NCBI GenBank assembly: GCA_002840905.1
Contig: PHDD01000008.1
Span: forward strand, 80,774-144,773
DNA from: Bacteroidetes bacterium HGW-Bacteroidetes-4
Lineage (GTDB): Bacteria; Bacteroidota; Bacteroidia; Bacteroidales; SZUA-534
Length of the DNA stretch: 64,000 nt
Direction: 5' to 3'
Part shown: positions 8,810 to 17,763 of the stretch, in pieces
Numbering within the stretch: the first letter of the stretch is position 1
How the letters are laid out: the number at the start of each line of letters is the position of its first letter
Program-made: the position numbers and the translations under genes
The notes under the pieces: generated by a model
Database searches by the model: none
What the model saw: the letters and a program-made list of their open reading frames with translations, nothing else
What the model was told of the DNA's origin: nothing

Positions 8810-10669
8810 TTATTTAATTTCTTTGATAATCTCGCCGCAAGTGAGCATTGAGCTACCAAAGTAGGGATTTCTAATTTCTTTTTCTTTGCTTAGCCAGTCG
8901 GCCCCCTTGTTGTTATCAGCCATGGGGCAATGTTGCACGTAAATGGTACTGCTAAGTGGTGTGAATGAGTTGGTCATTTCAATCATAGTAACAGAAACCG
9001 ATTGAAAGGATTTTCGAAGTTGCTCGATGTCGGAAAAGTGCTGGATATGTTCCAAACTTTTGGCTAATCTTCCCTGAAAATCCATCCAAACCATATGCGC
9101 TTCATCTTTAAAAAGTCCCATGTCCACTTTTTCCAATGCCGATTTTAAGTTTGTTGCGTTTTTTTGAGCTTCTTTAAAATCATCGTTGGTCAGGGCATCT
9201 TTCCAATTTAAGTATGACTTATAAAGTGGCTGCAAAGCCTCTTTGGCTTGTTTGTCGATGGACAAAGGTTTTAAAGTAGTTGATTTATTTTGTTCCTCAA
9301 GACCTTCGTGTGAAACATTACTTTCAGTAGTTGTCCCTCCGTGATTATGTCCGGTCATAACCTGTCCACCTTCGGGGCTCATCATACTGGGTTTTCCGGC
9401 TAACTGGGCCGCGGCATCTATACTGAACGTGCCGTTTACTGCAATTTCTTCGCCCTCCATTAAACCAGCTTCAACCAAATAACTATCTCCTAATGAAGAA
9501 CCTAATGTTATCTCTCGCATAATGAAATTAACTCCTTGTTCGGAATTTGTTTTCACATACACCACCGAGCGTTTTCCCGTCCACATTACGGCTGTTTTAG
9601 GTACAACAATAGAATTTGATTTGTTAGCCAACTTGGCCTGAACCATTCCCGAAGCAAACATTTCAGGTTTTAACTTTCCGTTTGGATTATTGTATTCCAA
9701 TCTTGCTTTTGCCACTCTTGTTTTAGGGTCAATCACGGGGTCGAGAAATGTAATGCTGCTCATAAATGATTCACCGGGCAAAGAGGCAACCGTAAATTTC
9801 ACTTTATCACCTTTTTTAACCCAACTTATATCTGATTCATACACATCAAACAACACCCAAACTTTAGATAGGTCAGCAATTTCATAAATCGTTTCTCCTT
9901 TGCGGACATAATCACCCAGGTTTATTTTTTTGGAGGTTACATAGCCTGCAACATCAGCTACTACAGGAAATTCGTCCTTTGTCATTCCAGACTTTAGTAT
10001 CTCTTCAATTTGTTTTTCGGAAAGTTTCCAGTTTTTTAGTTTTTCTTTTGCTGCCGCAAATAATTGAGGCTGCGTTTCGGCTATTTTCTGTGCTTCAAAT
10101 AGCTCTTCCTGTGCGGTAACCAACTCGGAAGAATAAATGTATGCGATGGTTTGTCCTTTATTCACAAATTCACCGGTAAAATTCACCAATAATTTTTCAA
10201 TTCTACCCGGAATATGCGATGATTGTGAATAAACTATGCGTTCATCGGCTTGTACTTTCCCGTTAAGACGAACTTGTTTAACCGGATTCATTTTCCCTAC
10301 AAATGCAGTACTCACGTTGGCTAGTTGCATAGCTGTAGGCGACATGCTTATCGCATTGGGGTCAATATCGGCATTTTGGTCATCCTCCAGCGGAATTAAG
10401 TCCATACCGCAAATGGGGCAGTCGCCCTGCTCATTTTGACGTATCTGTGGGTGCATGGAGCAGGTCCAGATTTGCTGATGTGCTGATGGATTGATGTGCT
10501 GATGTGCTGATGGATTGATGTGCTGATGTGCTGATGGATTGATGGGTTGATGAGTTGATGTGCTGGTGGGTTGATTTAATGATGGCTTGATAAGATAGCC
10601 TATTAATGCACCTAATATGAGGCTAATAGCAACTAATATGATTGTTTGTTTATTTATTTTTGTTTTCAT
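8810..10669 (-). CDS. cusB: CusB-like RND efflux periplasmic adaptor
   Basis: Membrane-fusion subunit that joins the RND pump to the outer-membrane channel. In order it has an N-terminal membrane anchor (residues ~8-28), a repetitive His-containing linker with three INPSAHQH-type units (~40-66), a heavy-metal-binding domain with CSMHP and CPICGMDL, the barrel-sandwich/beta-barrel body (~130-430), and a C-terminal ~150-residue DUF3347-type domain ending in HCPMADNNKGADWLS and GSSMLTCGEI. It has 619 residues; the extra domains make it longer than E. coli CusB. The linker is encoded by a 24-bp DNA repeat (10473-10544) of the same kind found elsewhere in this operon. The copper/silver preference is inferred from the Cys/Met/His-rich domains. 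Confidence 0.92.
   Translation of the reverse strand: MKTKINKQTIILVAISLILGALIGYLIKPSLNQPTSTSTHQPINPSAHQHINPSAHQHINPSAHQQIWTCSMHPQIRQNEQGDCPICGMDLIPLEDDQNADIDPNAISMSPTAMQLANVSTAFVGKMNPVKQVRLNGKVQADERIVYSQSSHIPGRIEKLLVNFTGEFVNKGQTIAYIYSSELVTAQEELFEAQKIAETQPQLFAAAKEKLKNWKLSEKQIEEILKSGMTKDEFPVVADVAGYVTSKKINLGDYVRKGETIYEIADLSKVWVLFDVYESDISWVKKGDKVKFTVASLPGESFMSSITFLDPVIDPKTRVAKARLEYNNPNGKLKPEMFASGMVQAKLANKSNSIVVPKTAVMWTGKRSVVYVKTNSEQGVNFIMREITLGSSLGDSYLVEAGLMEGEEIAVNGTFSIDAAAQLAGKPSMMSPEGGQVMTGHNHGGTTTESNVSHEGLEEQNKSTTLKPLSIDKQAKEALQPLYKSYLNWKDALTNDDFKEAQKNATNLKSALEKVDMGLFKDEAHMVWMDFQGRLAKSLEHIQHFSDIEQLRKSFQSVSVTMIEMTNSFTPLSSTIYVQHCPMADNNKGADWLSKEKEIRNPYFGSSMLTCGEIIKEIK
10473..10580. repeat. 24-bp tandem repeat inside cusB
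   Basis: Three identical 24-bp units (10473-10496, 10497-10520, 10521-10544) of the pattern TGCTGATGTGCTGATGGATT plus GATG, followed by degenerate TTGATG copies up to about 10580. The length is a multiple of three, so the reading frame stays open and gives an eight-residue repeat. The same TGATGTGC vocabulary occurs at 11065-11098 and 16146-16256. Confidence 0.95.
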
Positions 10670-10671
10670 AG

Positions 10672-11019
10672 TTATTTCAATTTTGACGATGAAATTATTT
10701 TACTCAAAAGTTTTTGAATAGACAGCAAAGTTGTCTTCATTTGGTCGGATGGTGAAGGGTACGACAGCGCTTTCTCGCATAGTAAAAGCCAATATTCTGT
10801 TTCCATAGCTTCTTTTTGAGCAATTTTGAGTTTATGTATAAAGTCAGCTTTGCTTTCTGCACTTTGCGATTCTCTAATATTTGCACCTATACTGGTTCCC
10901 GACTTTAAAATTTGACGGGCAATGACAAACTTTTTGTTGTGTTCAAGCAGTTCTGAAAACTCTATAATTTTAATAGCGAATTCAAAACTTATATCAACTA
11001 TTTCATTCTTTTTTTCCAT
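10672..11019 (-). CDS. Four helix bundle protein (S23-like)
   Basis: A 115-residue all-helical protein of the family first seen in 23S rRNA intervening sequences and related in fold to the Avd accessory protein of diversity-generating retroelements. Family landmarks are the N-terminal EIVDISFEFAIKIIEF, the SGTSIGANIRESQSAESKADF loop and the ETEYWLLLCEKA helix. I start at the ATG at 11019 because it matches the usual N-terminus; upstream start codons are possible. It sits between cusC and cusB in the metal-efflux operon, where it has no obvious role, and is flanked on both sides by TGATGTGC-type repeats. Its biochemical function is unknown. Confidence 0.9.
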   Translation of the reverse strand: MEKKNEIVDISFEFAIKIIEFSELLEHNKKFVIARQILKSGTSIGANIRESQSAESKADFIHKLKIAQKEAMETEYWLLLCEKALSYPSPSDQMKTTLLSIQKLLSKIISSSKLK

Positions 11020-11064
11020 TCTGTATTTTATTAATTGCATTGAAAATATTAGTGCATCAAAAAT

Positions 11065-11098
11065 CAGCACTTTAGTATATCAATTAATCAGCACATCA
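11065..11098. repeat. TGATGTGC-type repeat fragment
   Basis: AATCAGCAC occurs near 11069 and ATCAATTAATCAGCACATC follows up to 11098. This is the same vocabulary as the repeats at 10473-10580 and 16146-16256 but in the opposite orientation. It covers the gap between the TolC-like gene and the four-helix-bundle gene. Confidence 0.65.
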
Positions 11099-12322
11099 TT
11101 TTGACGTGATGTAATTAATTTTTGCCAAAGCTATTTGATATTGAACTAATGCCGTTGACTTCATTTTCTGATATTTCAACAATTGTTGTTGCATCCGTAG
11201 CACTTCCTCAAACTCTTTCCCTGAATTTCCATACGAAGTAAAAAGCAGGTTCAACGATTGTTGCGAGGTTCGGATTTGTTGTTCGTAAAGTGATAATAGT
11301 TGCAACTGCTGTTGAATCTGAAACCAAACCATTTCGTATTCAGAAACGAGCATATTTGCTACCTCTTGTTTTTGCAGCGTATAGCTTTCCTGCATCAGTC
11401 GGGCTTCTTTTACCGAAGCGTTGTATTTAGCCCGAAAGATTGGAATACTAATGCTTACCATTGGCATCAAAACATTTTTACCATTATCGGGCATAGTTAC
11501 ATCGGTACGTTCGCCCACCAAAACATAATCCAACCCAATGCCCAGTTTCGGTAATCCTTGCTTTTGAGCTGCAATCTCTGCGGCTTGGCTTGCCTGTAAT
11601 TTTAAATCCAGTGCTTTTAATTTTGGATTGGCTTCAATCAGTGAATCTTTTCTGTATTCATCTGAAAGAATTTCCGGTTTCAATGTGTCGCTGATTTGAA
11701 CCTGTTCATTATCAGGACGGTTTAACAGCTTGTTGAAGGTAGTCAGCAATGGTTTTTCTTTATCTCTCAGAATACCAAGATTGGTTTGTGCATCTTTCAG
11801 CATAATATCCACACGCAGCACATCGACCATGCTTCCTGTGCTGTTTTTAAACTTTTGATTGGCTATGGTTTTATAGGACTCCAATATGTTGATGTTTTCC
11901 TGTTCAATGCGTATCCAATCATTTAATTCATACAAAGGATAATAAGCGGAAGCCACATGCAAATAGAGTTTGTTCCGGGCATCAATAAAGCTTTGAAACT
12001 TCGCTTCGGCCATTAAGGCAGCCACATTTCCCTGTACTTTTAAAGTACCAAACCATGGAAACATTTGTGTTAGCGAGAACTTTGCCTGTTGTGGGCCAAC
12101 TCTTGTTTCAACCGGAGAGATAAAATATCCGAAAGAAAAAGTTGGGTCGGGCAGGGTATTAACCTGCGGCACTTTCTGCAATGCTGCTTCGTATTCTTTA
12201 AACATTGCCTGCAAGCCCGGATTATTTTCGGCAGCTATTTTATAATAATCATCCAGCGTTTGTGCAAAGCTTAAGCTGCTGAACAAAAGCGTTGCTATTA
12301 TTAGTGCGATATATCGGTTCAT
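11096..12322 (-). CDS. cusC: TolC family outer-membrane channel (CusC-like)
   Basis: Outer-membrane component of the tripartite metal efflux system, 408 residues. A signal peptide occupies residues 1-20 (cleavage near SFAQ), followed by the long amphipathic helices and two repeated halves of an outer-membrane efflux protein; NPGLQAMFKEYEAALQKVPQVNTLPDPTFSF is split across the first helix and strand. No lipobox Cys is present, unlike E. coli CusC. Its start overlaps the stop of the upstream cusA by 4 nt, so the two are translationally coupled. The symbol reflects operon context more than close sequence identity. Confidence 0.9.
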   Translation of the reverse strand: MNRYIALIIATLLFSSLSFAQTLDDYYKIAAENNPGLQAMFKEYEAALQKVPQVNTLPDPTFSFGYFISPVETRVGPQQAKFSLTQMFPWFGTLKVQGNVAALMAEAKFQSFIDARNKLYLHVASAYYPLYELNDWIRIEQENINILESYKTIANQKFKNSTGSMVDVLRVDIMLKDAQTNLGILRDKEKPLLTTFNKLLNRPDNEQVQISDTLKPEILSDEYRKDSLIEANPKLKALDLKLQASQAAEIAAQKQGLPKLGIGLDYVLVGERTDVTMPDNGKNVLMPMVSISIPIFRAKYNASVKEARLMQESYTLQKQEVANMLVSEYEMVWFQIQQQLQLLSLYEQQIRTSQQSLNLLFTSYGNSGKEFEEVLRMQQQLLKYQKMKSTALVQYQIALAKINYITSK

Positions 12323-15300
12323 GATTTCGATTTTTTAAGTTGATACTCTTCACGCATACAGTAGAGCGTGGGAACAATGTAATAGGTAATGGCTGCCACA
12401 ATCATCCCACCAAAAGCAGGGATAGCCATCGGCACCATAATATCGGCACCTCTTCCGGTTGATGTAAGTACCGGTAGTAGAGCAATAATGGTAGTTGTAG
12501 TGGTCATTACTGCAGGTCTTATTCTTCGTTCTCCTGCTTCTACAACGGCTGCCCGTATCTCTTTTATTGTTTTTGTTCGGTTACGTGCAAAGCTTTGGTC
12601 GAGATAGGTTCCCATCAATACCCCATCATCGGTGGCCAATCCGAAAAGAGCTATAAAGCCAACCCAAACGGCAACGCTCAGGTTCACGGTATTCATTTGA
12701 AAAAGCTCACGTAGGTTTGTGCCAAAAACAGAGAAATCGGCAAACCAGCCTTGCCCGTAGAGCCAGAGCATAATAAACCCACCACTGAATGCCATGGCCA
12801 CACCGGTAAAAATCATAAGTGAAGTGGTGACCGATTTGAATTGAAAGTAGAGTATCAGGAAGATGATTAAAAATACCAGCGGAACAATTATGCTCAGGCG
12901 TTTTTCAGCACGCACCTGATTCTCGTAACTACCCGAGAATTTGTAATTTACTCCGGCCGGAACGACTAATTCACCCGCATTAATTTTTTGCTGAATTATT
13001 TCCTGTGCATCGTTTACCACGTCAACCTCGGCAAAACCCTCTTTTTTATCGAACAGTACATAGCCTACCAAAAAGGTGTTCTCACTTTTTATGGCTTGCG
13101 GGCCACGCACATATTCAATACCTACCAATTGCTTTAATGGAATTTGCGCCCCGGTGGGTGTTGGAATAAGAATATTACCAAGCGATTCAGGGTCGTCCCT
13201 TAACTCACGCGGATAACGAACACGAATGGGGAATCGTTCACGCCCTTCAACAGTTGATGAAATTTTCATGCCCCCGATAGCAGTTTCGATGGTCTGTTGC
13301 ACATCTTCCACATTCAAACCGTAACGTGAAATTTCATCGCGATTGATATTCAGGTGAATGTAGGGTTTTCCCACAATACGGTCGGCAAAGGCAGCTTCGG
13401 CTTTTACCGAGGGTACTTGTTTCAGAATTCCTTCCAGCTTCAATCCAAAGTCCTCGATGGTTTGAAGGTCAGGGCCATAAACTTTGATGCCCATGGGTGC
13501 CCGCATTCCGGTTTGTAACATAACCAAACGGGTTTCGATAGGTTGCAATTTCGGGGCAGAAGTAACGCCGGGAATTTTAGTGACCGCAACAATTTCTTTC
13601 CAAATATCATCGGATGATTTGATGTGTTTGCGCCAGTTTCTGAAATAGTTTCCATTCTCGTCGGGAATCAGTTCATTTGACGAAATGTTTTTAGATAGGA
13701 ATTCCTCATTGCTATAAGCCTCTCCATTCTTTAAAACAAAGCGGTCGTCTTTATCCGTTTTAAAACGCTTTCGATGTCCTTTGTCATTTAGCGCATATTC
13801 CGACTTATAGTTGATAATGTTTTCATACATGGAAACCGGAGCGGGGTCGAGTGCCGATTCTACCCTGCCTAATTTACCCACGGTAAGTTCCACTTCGGGA
13901 ATATTGGTCAGCAGCATGTCCAGTTGCCCCACCACCTTCCGGTTGTATTCTACCCCTGAGTGCGGCATTGAAGTTGGCATGAGCAAAAAGCTGCCTTCGT
14001 CCAACGAGGGCATAAATTCTTTACCCATTCCGGGAAATGTATGGGTTAAGCCCGACCAAACACTTGTTGTACGAATGTTCCAACCCATTTTGTCAGCTCC
14101 GTTTGCCAGAAACCCGAAAACCGATGAAAATCCCATCCAAATAGTAACACCCAGTAATATCACCAGCACAGGAATGGTTAAAAACTTCACTTTGTTATTC
14201 AAACACCAGCGTAAAATTCTTGTATAGGAAAATTGCAAAAGTGTGAATGCACCTAAAATAAAGCCTACCAGCAATGCAACAAATACGAAGTTGAGCTGTA
14301 CACTTTTACCTGCACCCAGGGGCAACCAGTATTTTGCCAAAAGCCAGACAACCCCAACAACCACCAAAATCAATTCAATATTTTCCAGTATTTTGCTGAG
14401 AAAAGGTTTTTTAAAAAGCTTTTTATCTATAATAAAAGGTCGAATGAATGGGATACCGCCAAATAATATCAGTAAAACACCTGCCCAGACAACACTGCTG
14501 AATAATCCTACAAAACCAGCTACAATAAGCAGCAAATTTACCCACTTATTATGGCGGGGGTTCTTTATTTTAAACCCAAAAAACCAGTGAGCCAAAGTGG
14601 GTAAAATGATAAGCGAAACGATAAGTGCTGCTACCAGGGCAAAGGTTTTGGTAAATGCCAGCGGCCCAAATAGTTTTCCTTCGGCGGCCTGCATGGTAAA
14701 GACCGGGATAAAACTGACAATGGTGGTAGAAACGGCAGTAAGAATAGCCGAACTTACCTCAGCCGAACCATTGTAAATGGTGGTTATCAGCTTTTGCCCG
14801 GGTGGAGCTTCATCAACATGTTTGACAATATTCTCGGAGAGAATTATTCCCAAATCAACCATGGTACCAATGGCAATGGCGATTCCCGATAGTGCTACAA
14901 TATTGGCATCAACACCAAAATACCGCATGGCGATAAAAACCATGAGTACTGCAATGGGCAATAAGCTTGATATTAAAAAAGATGCCCTCAGGTTATAAAT
15001 CATAACGATGATAACCAGAATGGTGATGAGAATCTGAAGCGAAAGGGCTTCTTCAAGTGTCCCCAGTGTCTCATAAATTAATTCCGAACGGTCGTAAAAC
15101 GGGACAATGGTCAACTGGCTTTCTATGCCATTAGCCAGGGTCTTTTTCGGCAGTCCGGGCGAAATCTCGGTGATTTTTTCTTTTACATTGTTAATCACCT
15201 GCAATGGATTGGCGCCATACCGAGCTACCACTACACCGCCTACCACTTCAGCCCCGTCTTTGTCGAGCGCCCCCCGGCGGGTTGCCGGCCCGAGAGATAC

Positions 15301-16143
15301 TACACCAATATCTTTAATCCGAATGGGAACATTTTCCTGAACAGCAACCACGGCTTTCTCAATATCCCCGGTGCTTTTAACATAACCTAAACCACGCACA
15401 AGGTATTCAGCCTGATTTATCTCGATGGTTTTAGCCCCCACATCGCGGTTCGATTTCTGAACCGCCTGCATCACTTTGTGTAAAGGAATATTGTAGGCTT
15501 TCAATGCATCGGGATTTACATCTATTTGGTATTCCTGCACATACCCGCCAATTGAGGCCACCTCTGAAACTCCTTCGGTGGCATTCAGTCCGTATTTTAC
15601 ATAGAAATCCTGAACCGTGCGTATTTCGTGCAAATCCCAACCTCCAGTTGGGTTACCATCCTCATCACGCCCCTCAAGCGTATACCAGTAAACTTGTCCC
15701 AAAGCAGTTGCATCAGGTCCCAATGTAGGTTGCACCCCTTCGGGCAATATTCCGGAAGGAAGCGAACTTAACTTTTCCAAAATCCGGGAGCGTGACCAGT
15801 AAAATTCTATATCTTCATTAAAAATGATGTAGATACTTGAAAAGCCAAAAATGGAGGAACTGCGAATGGTTTTCACTCCGGGAATACCTAAAAGATAGGT
15901 TGTTAAAGGATACGAAATCTGGTCCTCGATATCTTGTGGCGACCGTCCGTTCCATGGGGTAAAAACAATTTGCTGGTTTTCCCCAATATCGGGTATGGCA
16001 TCCACCGGCACCGGGTCTGACGGCAATCCACCCACTTGCCAACCAAATGGTGCAGTAACAATGCCCCATGCAACAAATCCGGTTAGAACAAGCACTGTTA
16101 CCAACTTGTTCTCTAAAAAATATTTGATTATTTTATTTAGCAT
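12319..16143 (-). CDS. cusA: CusA/CzcA-type heavy-metal RND pump
   Basis: Inner-membrane proton-driven pump of the HME-RND family. N-terminal helix residues ~15-35 precede the first porter domain, which carries FTPWNGRSPQDIEDQISYPL. The fourth-helix region contains GIAIAIGTMVDLGIILSENI, with the acidic residue used for proton relay in this family. At 1,274 residues it is ~200 longer than E. coli CusA because of extra hydrophobic helices in the middle (about residues 530-700), a feature I associate with Bacteroidota homologues. The ATG sits only 3 nt downstream of a TGATGTGC repeat array. It is followed by cusC with a 4-nt overlap. Copper/silver is most likely, but zinc/cobalt/cadmium cannot be excluded. 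Confidence 0.93.
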   Translation of the reverse strand: MLNKIIKYFLENKLVTVLVLTGFVAWGIVTAPFGWQVGGLPSDPVPVDAIPDIGENQQIVFTPWNGRSPQDIEDQISYPLTTYLLGIPGVKTIRSSSIFGFSSIYIIFNEDIEFYWSRSRILEKLSSLPSGILPEGVQPTLGPDATALGQVYWYTLEGRDEDGNPTGGWDLHEIRTVQDFYVKYGLNATEGVSEVASIGGYVQEYQIDVNPDALKAYNIPLHKVMQAVQKSNRDVGAKTIEINQAEYLVRGLGYVKSTGDIEKAVVAVQENVPIRIKDIGVVSLGPATRRGALDKDGAEVVGGVVVARYGANPLQVINNVKEKITEISPGLPKKTLANGIESQLTIVPFYDRSELIYETLGTLEEALSLQILITILVIIVMIYNLRASFLISSLLPIAVLMVFIAMRYFGVDANIVALSGIAIAIGTMVDLGIILSENIVKHVDEAPPGQKLITTIYNGSAEVSSAILTAVSTTIVSFIPVFTMQAAEGKLFGPLAFTKTFALVAALIVSLIILPTLAHWFFGFKIKNPRHNKWVNLLLIVAGFVGLFSSVVWAGVLLILFGGIPFIRPFIIDKKLFKKPFLSKILENIELILVVVGVVWLLAKYWLPLGAGKSVQLNFVFVALLVGFILGAFTLLQFSYTRILRWCLNNKVKFLTIPVLVILLGVTIWMGFSSVFGFLANGADKMGWNIRTTSVWSGLTHTFPGMGKEFMPSLDEGSFLLMPTSMPHSGVEYNRKVVGQLDMLLTNIPEVELTVGKLGRVESALDPAPVSMYENIINYKSEYALNDKGHRKRFKTDKDDRFVLKNGEAYSNEEFLSKNISSNELIPDENGNYFRNWRKHIKSSDDIWKEIVAVTKIPGVTSAPKLQPIETRLVMLQTGMRAPMGIKVYGPDLQTIEDFGLKLEGILKQVPSVKAEAAFADRIVGKPYIHLNINRDEISRYGLNVEDVQQTIETAIGGMKISSTVEGRERFPIRVRYPRELRDDPESLGNILIPTPTGAQIPLKQLVGIEYVRGPQAIKSENTFLVGYVLFDKKEGFAEVDVVNDAQEIIQQKINAGELVVPAGVNYKFSGSYENQVRAEKRLSIIVPLVFLIIFLILYFQFKSVTTSLMIFTGVAMAFSGGFIMLWLYGQGWFADFSVFGTNLRELFQMNTVNLSVAVWVGFIALFGLATDDGVLMGTYLDQSFARNRTKTIKEIRAAVVEAGERRIRPAVMTTTTTIIALLPVLTSTGRGADIMVPMAIPAFGGMIVAAITYYIVPTLYCMREEYQLKKSKS

Positions 16144-16145
16144 AA

Positions 16146-16256
16146 TGTGCTGATTTATTGATGTGCTGATTTATTGATGTGCTGATTTGCTGATTTGCTG
16201 ATTTGTTGATGGGCTGATGGGCTGATGTGCTGATTTGCTGATTTACTGATGGGCTA
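16146..16256. repeat. TGATGTGC / TGATTTGC tandem repeat array
   Basis: About 110 nt made of 8-nt words such as TGCTGATT, TATTGATG and GGGCTGAT, arranged in imperfect tandem between the HYC_CC_PP gene and cusA. It ends 3 nt from the cusA start codon, so it forms most of the cusA leader. Confidence 0.95.
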
Positions 16257-16378
16257 ATTGAAATTAACTTACTAACAAATCAAACCCAAATAAACCCGGT
16301 TAAAACCAGAATGAAAAAGCACGATTCACCAAAAGCCACACTACCTTTGCAGCATGGTATTAATCATTCATTAAAAAA

Positions 16379-16807
16379 TCAAATTAAGAAAGTCTGAAAA
16401 AGCACCTGAATGTCTTTTTCAAGAGGTGGGGAAATGTATTCAGTATAAAACTGATGCGTTGACTTTGGAAATAAATCCAGGTTCAGGGTGGTATAAATAA
16501 ATGCTACAGTAAAATCAACATTAAAAACAGATTGAGCAGCTTCTTTTACAAAATCGGCTGTACCTTGAATAGTTTGAAATTCATTTTGGCAGCAAGGAAC
16601 GTTATTAAAACTAACCTGATTATGATTAGAATGTTCAGAATTGTCGCAGGGTTCTTCCCTATCCATCATTACACATCCCAAATGTGTTTCACCCAACATT
16701 ATCTTAGTCTCTATGGGTTCGCCACCGCAATAGTGGGTGCCCACGATAAAACTCATGTGGCTAACCAGCAGCATAAAAGATAATACTATGGAGAAAACTT
16801 TTTTCAT
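16379..16807 (-). CDS. HYC_CC_PP family secreted protein
   Basis: A 142-residue exported protein at the head of the metal-efflux operon. I use the ATG at 16807 (MKKVFSIVLS), because the longer frame begins at a TTG. A signal peptide covers residues ~1-22. The name-giving motifs are all visible: HYCGG just after the signal, PCCQ near the middle, and SPP near the C-terminus. Several other Cys (LGCVMM, EEPCDN) and a HSNHNQ segment could bind metal. This Bacteroidota family recurs next to copper/heavy-metal efflux genes; its molecular function is not established. It probably binds or senses metal in the periplasm (inference). Confidence 0.85.
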   Translation of the reverse strand: MKKVFSIVLSFMLLVSHMSFIVGTHYCGGEPIETKIMLGETHLGCVMMDREEPCDNSEHSNHNQVSFNNVPCCQNEFQTIQGTADFVKEAAQSVFNVDFTVAFIYTTLNLDLFPKSTHQFYTEYISPPLEKDIQVLFQTFLI

Positions 16808-16852
16808 CACATTTATAAAACGCAAAAATGCAATAAATGTTTCTGTTTAATT

Positions 16853-16906
16853 GTTAAGTGCATGTTAAGCAGGATAATTTTTTGACTACAGTGTGACCAT
16901 GTTAAG
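16853..16906. promoter_or_regulatory. Three GTTAAG repeats upstream of metal operon
   Basis: GTTAAG occurs at 16853-16858, 16864-16869 and 16901-16906, the last two within CATGTTAAG. They lie about 50-100 nt upstream of the first gene of the efflux operon and could be binding sites for its regulator. No regulator gene is adjacent. Speculative. Confidence 0.3.
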
Positions 16907-16990
16907 GAAATGAAGCGCTTTTTTTTACTGATAGCCAGATGTTCTGAAACTGCCCAAAAAAATGTTATTATTGCTTTACAAAAGCTTACA

Positions 16991-17026
16991 AAACAAAACT
17001 GCCCGGAATGAAAGTTAACCGGGCCG
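16991..17026 (-). terminator. Terminator of the 17104-17763 gene
   Basis: A GCCCGG/CCGGGC stem (17001-17006 with 17019-17024) is followed on the minus strand by AGTTTTGTTTTG. It lies about 80 nt downstream of the stop codon of the helical protein gene. Confidence 0.6.
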
Positions 17027-17103
17027 TTTTAATGGCAGGCTTAAACCGCAATGGGTTACTTATAGACCTGCTCCAAATCACACAAATGGGTTGAGCTTTG
17101 TTC

Positions 17104-17763
17104 TTAGCTTTTTACTGTAATACCCAGGGCTTCTAAAAGCTGTGGTTTATCTTCCAAACCAATGCGAGCCACTGCATAAAACTCGCTCATCCAATAGCCC
17201 ATTTTTGCCATGGCGGCATCTTTGGCTTTAGTGGCATTTTGCGATTCCCCCACTTCTTTTAAATATACTGTTCTTGCATCTTCGATTGCAGTTATTAAGG
17301 AGTTTGCTTCTGCGAGGGATTCGGGGGTAATGGCCAAACGGGAAAGTTTGGTTTGGATATCGGTATCGGTGGTTGCCAGGCTGTAAAATTTTTTAACCCC
17401 TTCGAACCAGTTGATGTAAGTACCGGGCATTTCGCCGGTAATTGCCAATTTGTTAGCGGTTAAGCTATCGTCGCGGAAAACCACTTTGGCTTTTTTACGA
17501 TGTGTCTTATAGATTTTAGCCAGCGCCTCTTTTTTGCTGGAAAAAACGGCGTAAGCAGCTGAGGTTTCGTCATCCTCAGTTTTGTTTAGGTCGTAAACGG
17601 AACGGGTTTGGGCCAACAGGTTTTTGCCTTCGGTTATTTTTTCCGCGTTATAACCCAGTTCAGCCATAATGGTGGCAATTTCGGGTTGGTTTTCGGCATT
17701 TTCCAAAGAAACGCGGTAACGCTCCATTAAAACAGTTTCGGAGTTTTTAGGTCGTTTTGCCAT
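17104..17763 (-). CDS. Hypothetical helical protein
   Basis: A 219-residue, predominantly alpha-helical soluble protein without signal peptide or membrane segment. It begins MAKRPKNSETVLMERYRVSL, and the sequence is rich in Ala, Lys and Glu with heptad-like spacing (ENLLAQTRSV-type helices). Two similar helical segments, around residues 30-100 and 140-215, suggest a duplicated bundle. I recognise this as a Bacteroidota-type hypothetical protein but cannot assign a function. It is a single-gene unit with a terminator at 16991-17026. Its leader (17764-18000) is unusually long and repetitive. Confidence 0.8.
   Translation of the reverse strand: MAKRPKNSETVLMERYRVSLENAENQPEIATIMAELGYNAEKITEGKNLLAQTRSVYDLNKTEDDETSAAYAVFSSKKEALAKIYKTHRKKAKVVFRDDSLTANKLAITGEMPGTYINWFEGVKKFYSLATTDTDIQTKLSRLAITPESLAEANSLITAIEDARTVYLKEVGESQNATKAKDAAMAKMGYWMSEFYAVARIGLEDKPQLLEALGITVKS

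Noticed and set aside
10672..11019. Diversity-generating retroelement
   Set aside because: The four-helix-bundle protein resembles Avd in fold, but there is no reverse transcriptase nor template/variable repeat pair.
10473..16256. CRISPR-like array from TGATGTGC repeats
   Set aside because: Units of about 8-24 nt without unique spacers of fixed length, and no cas genes in the window.
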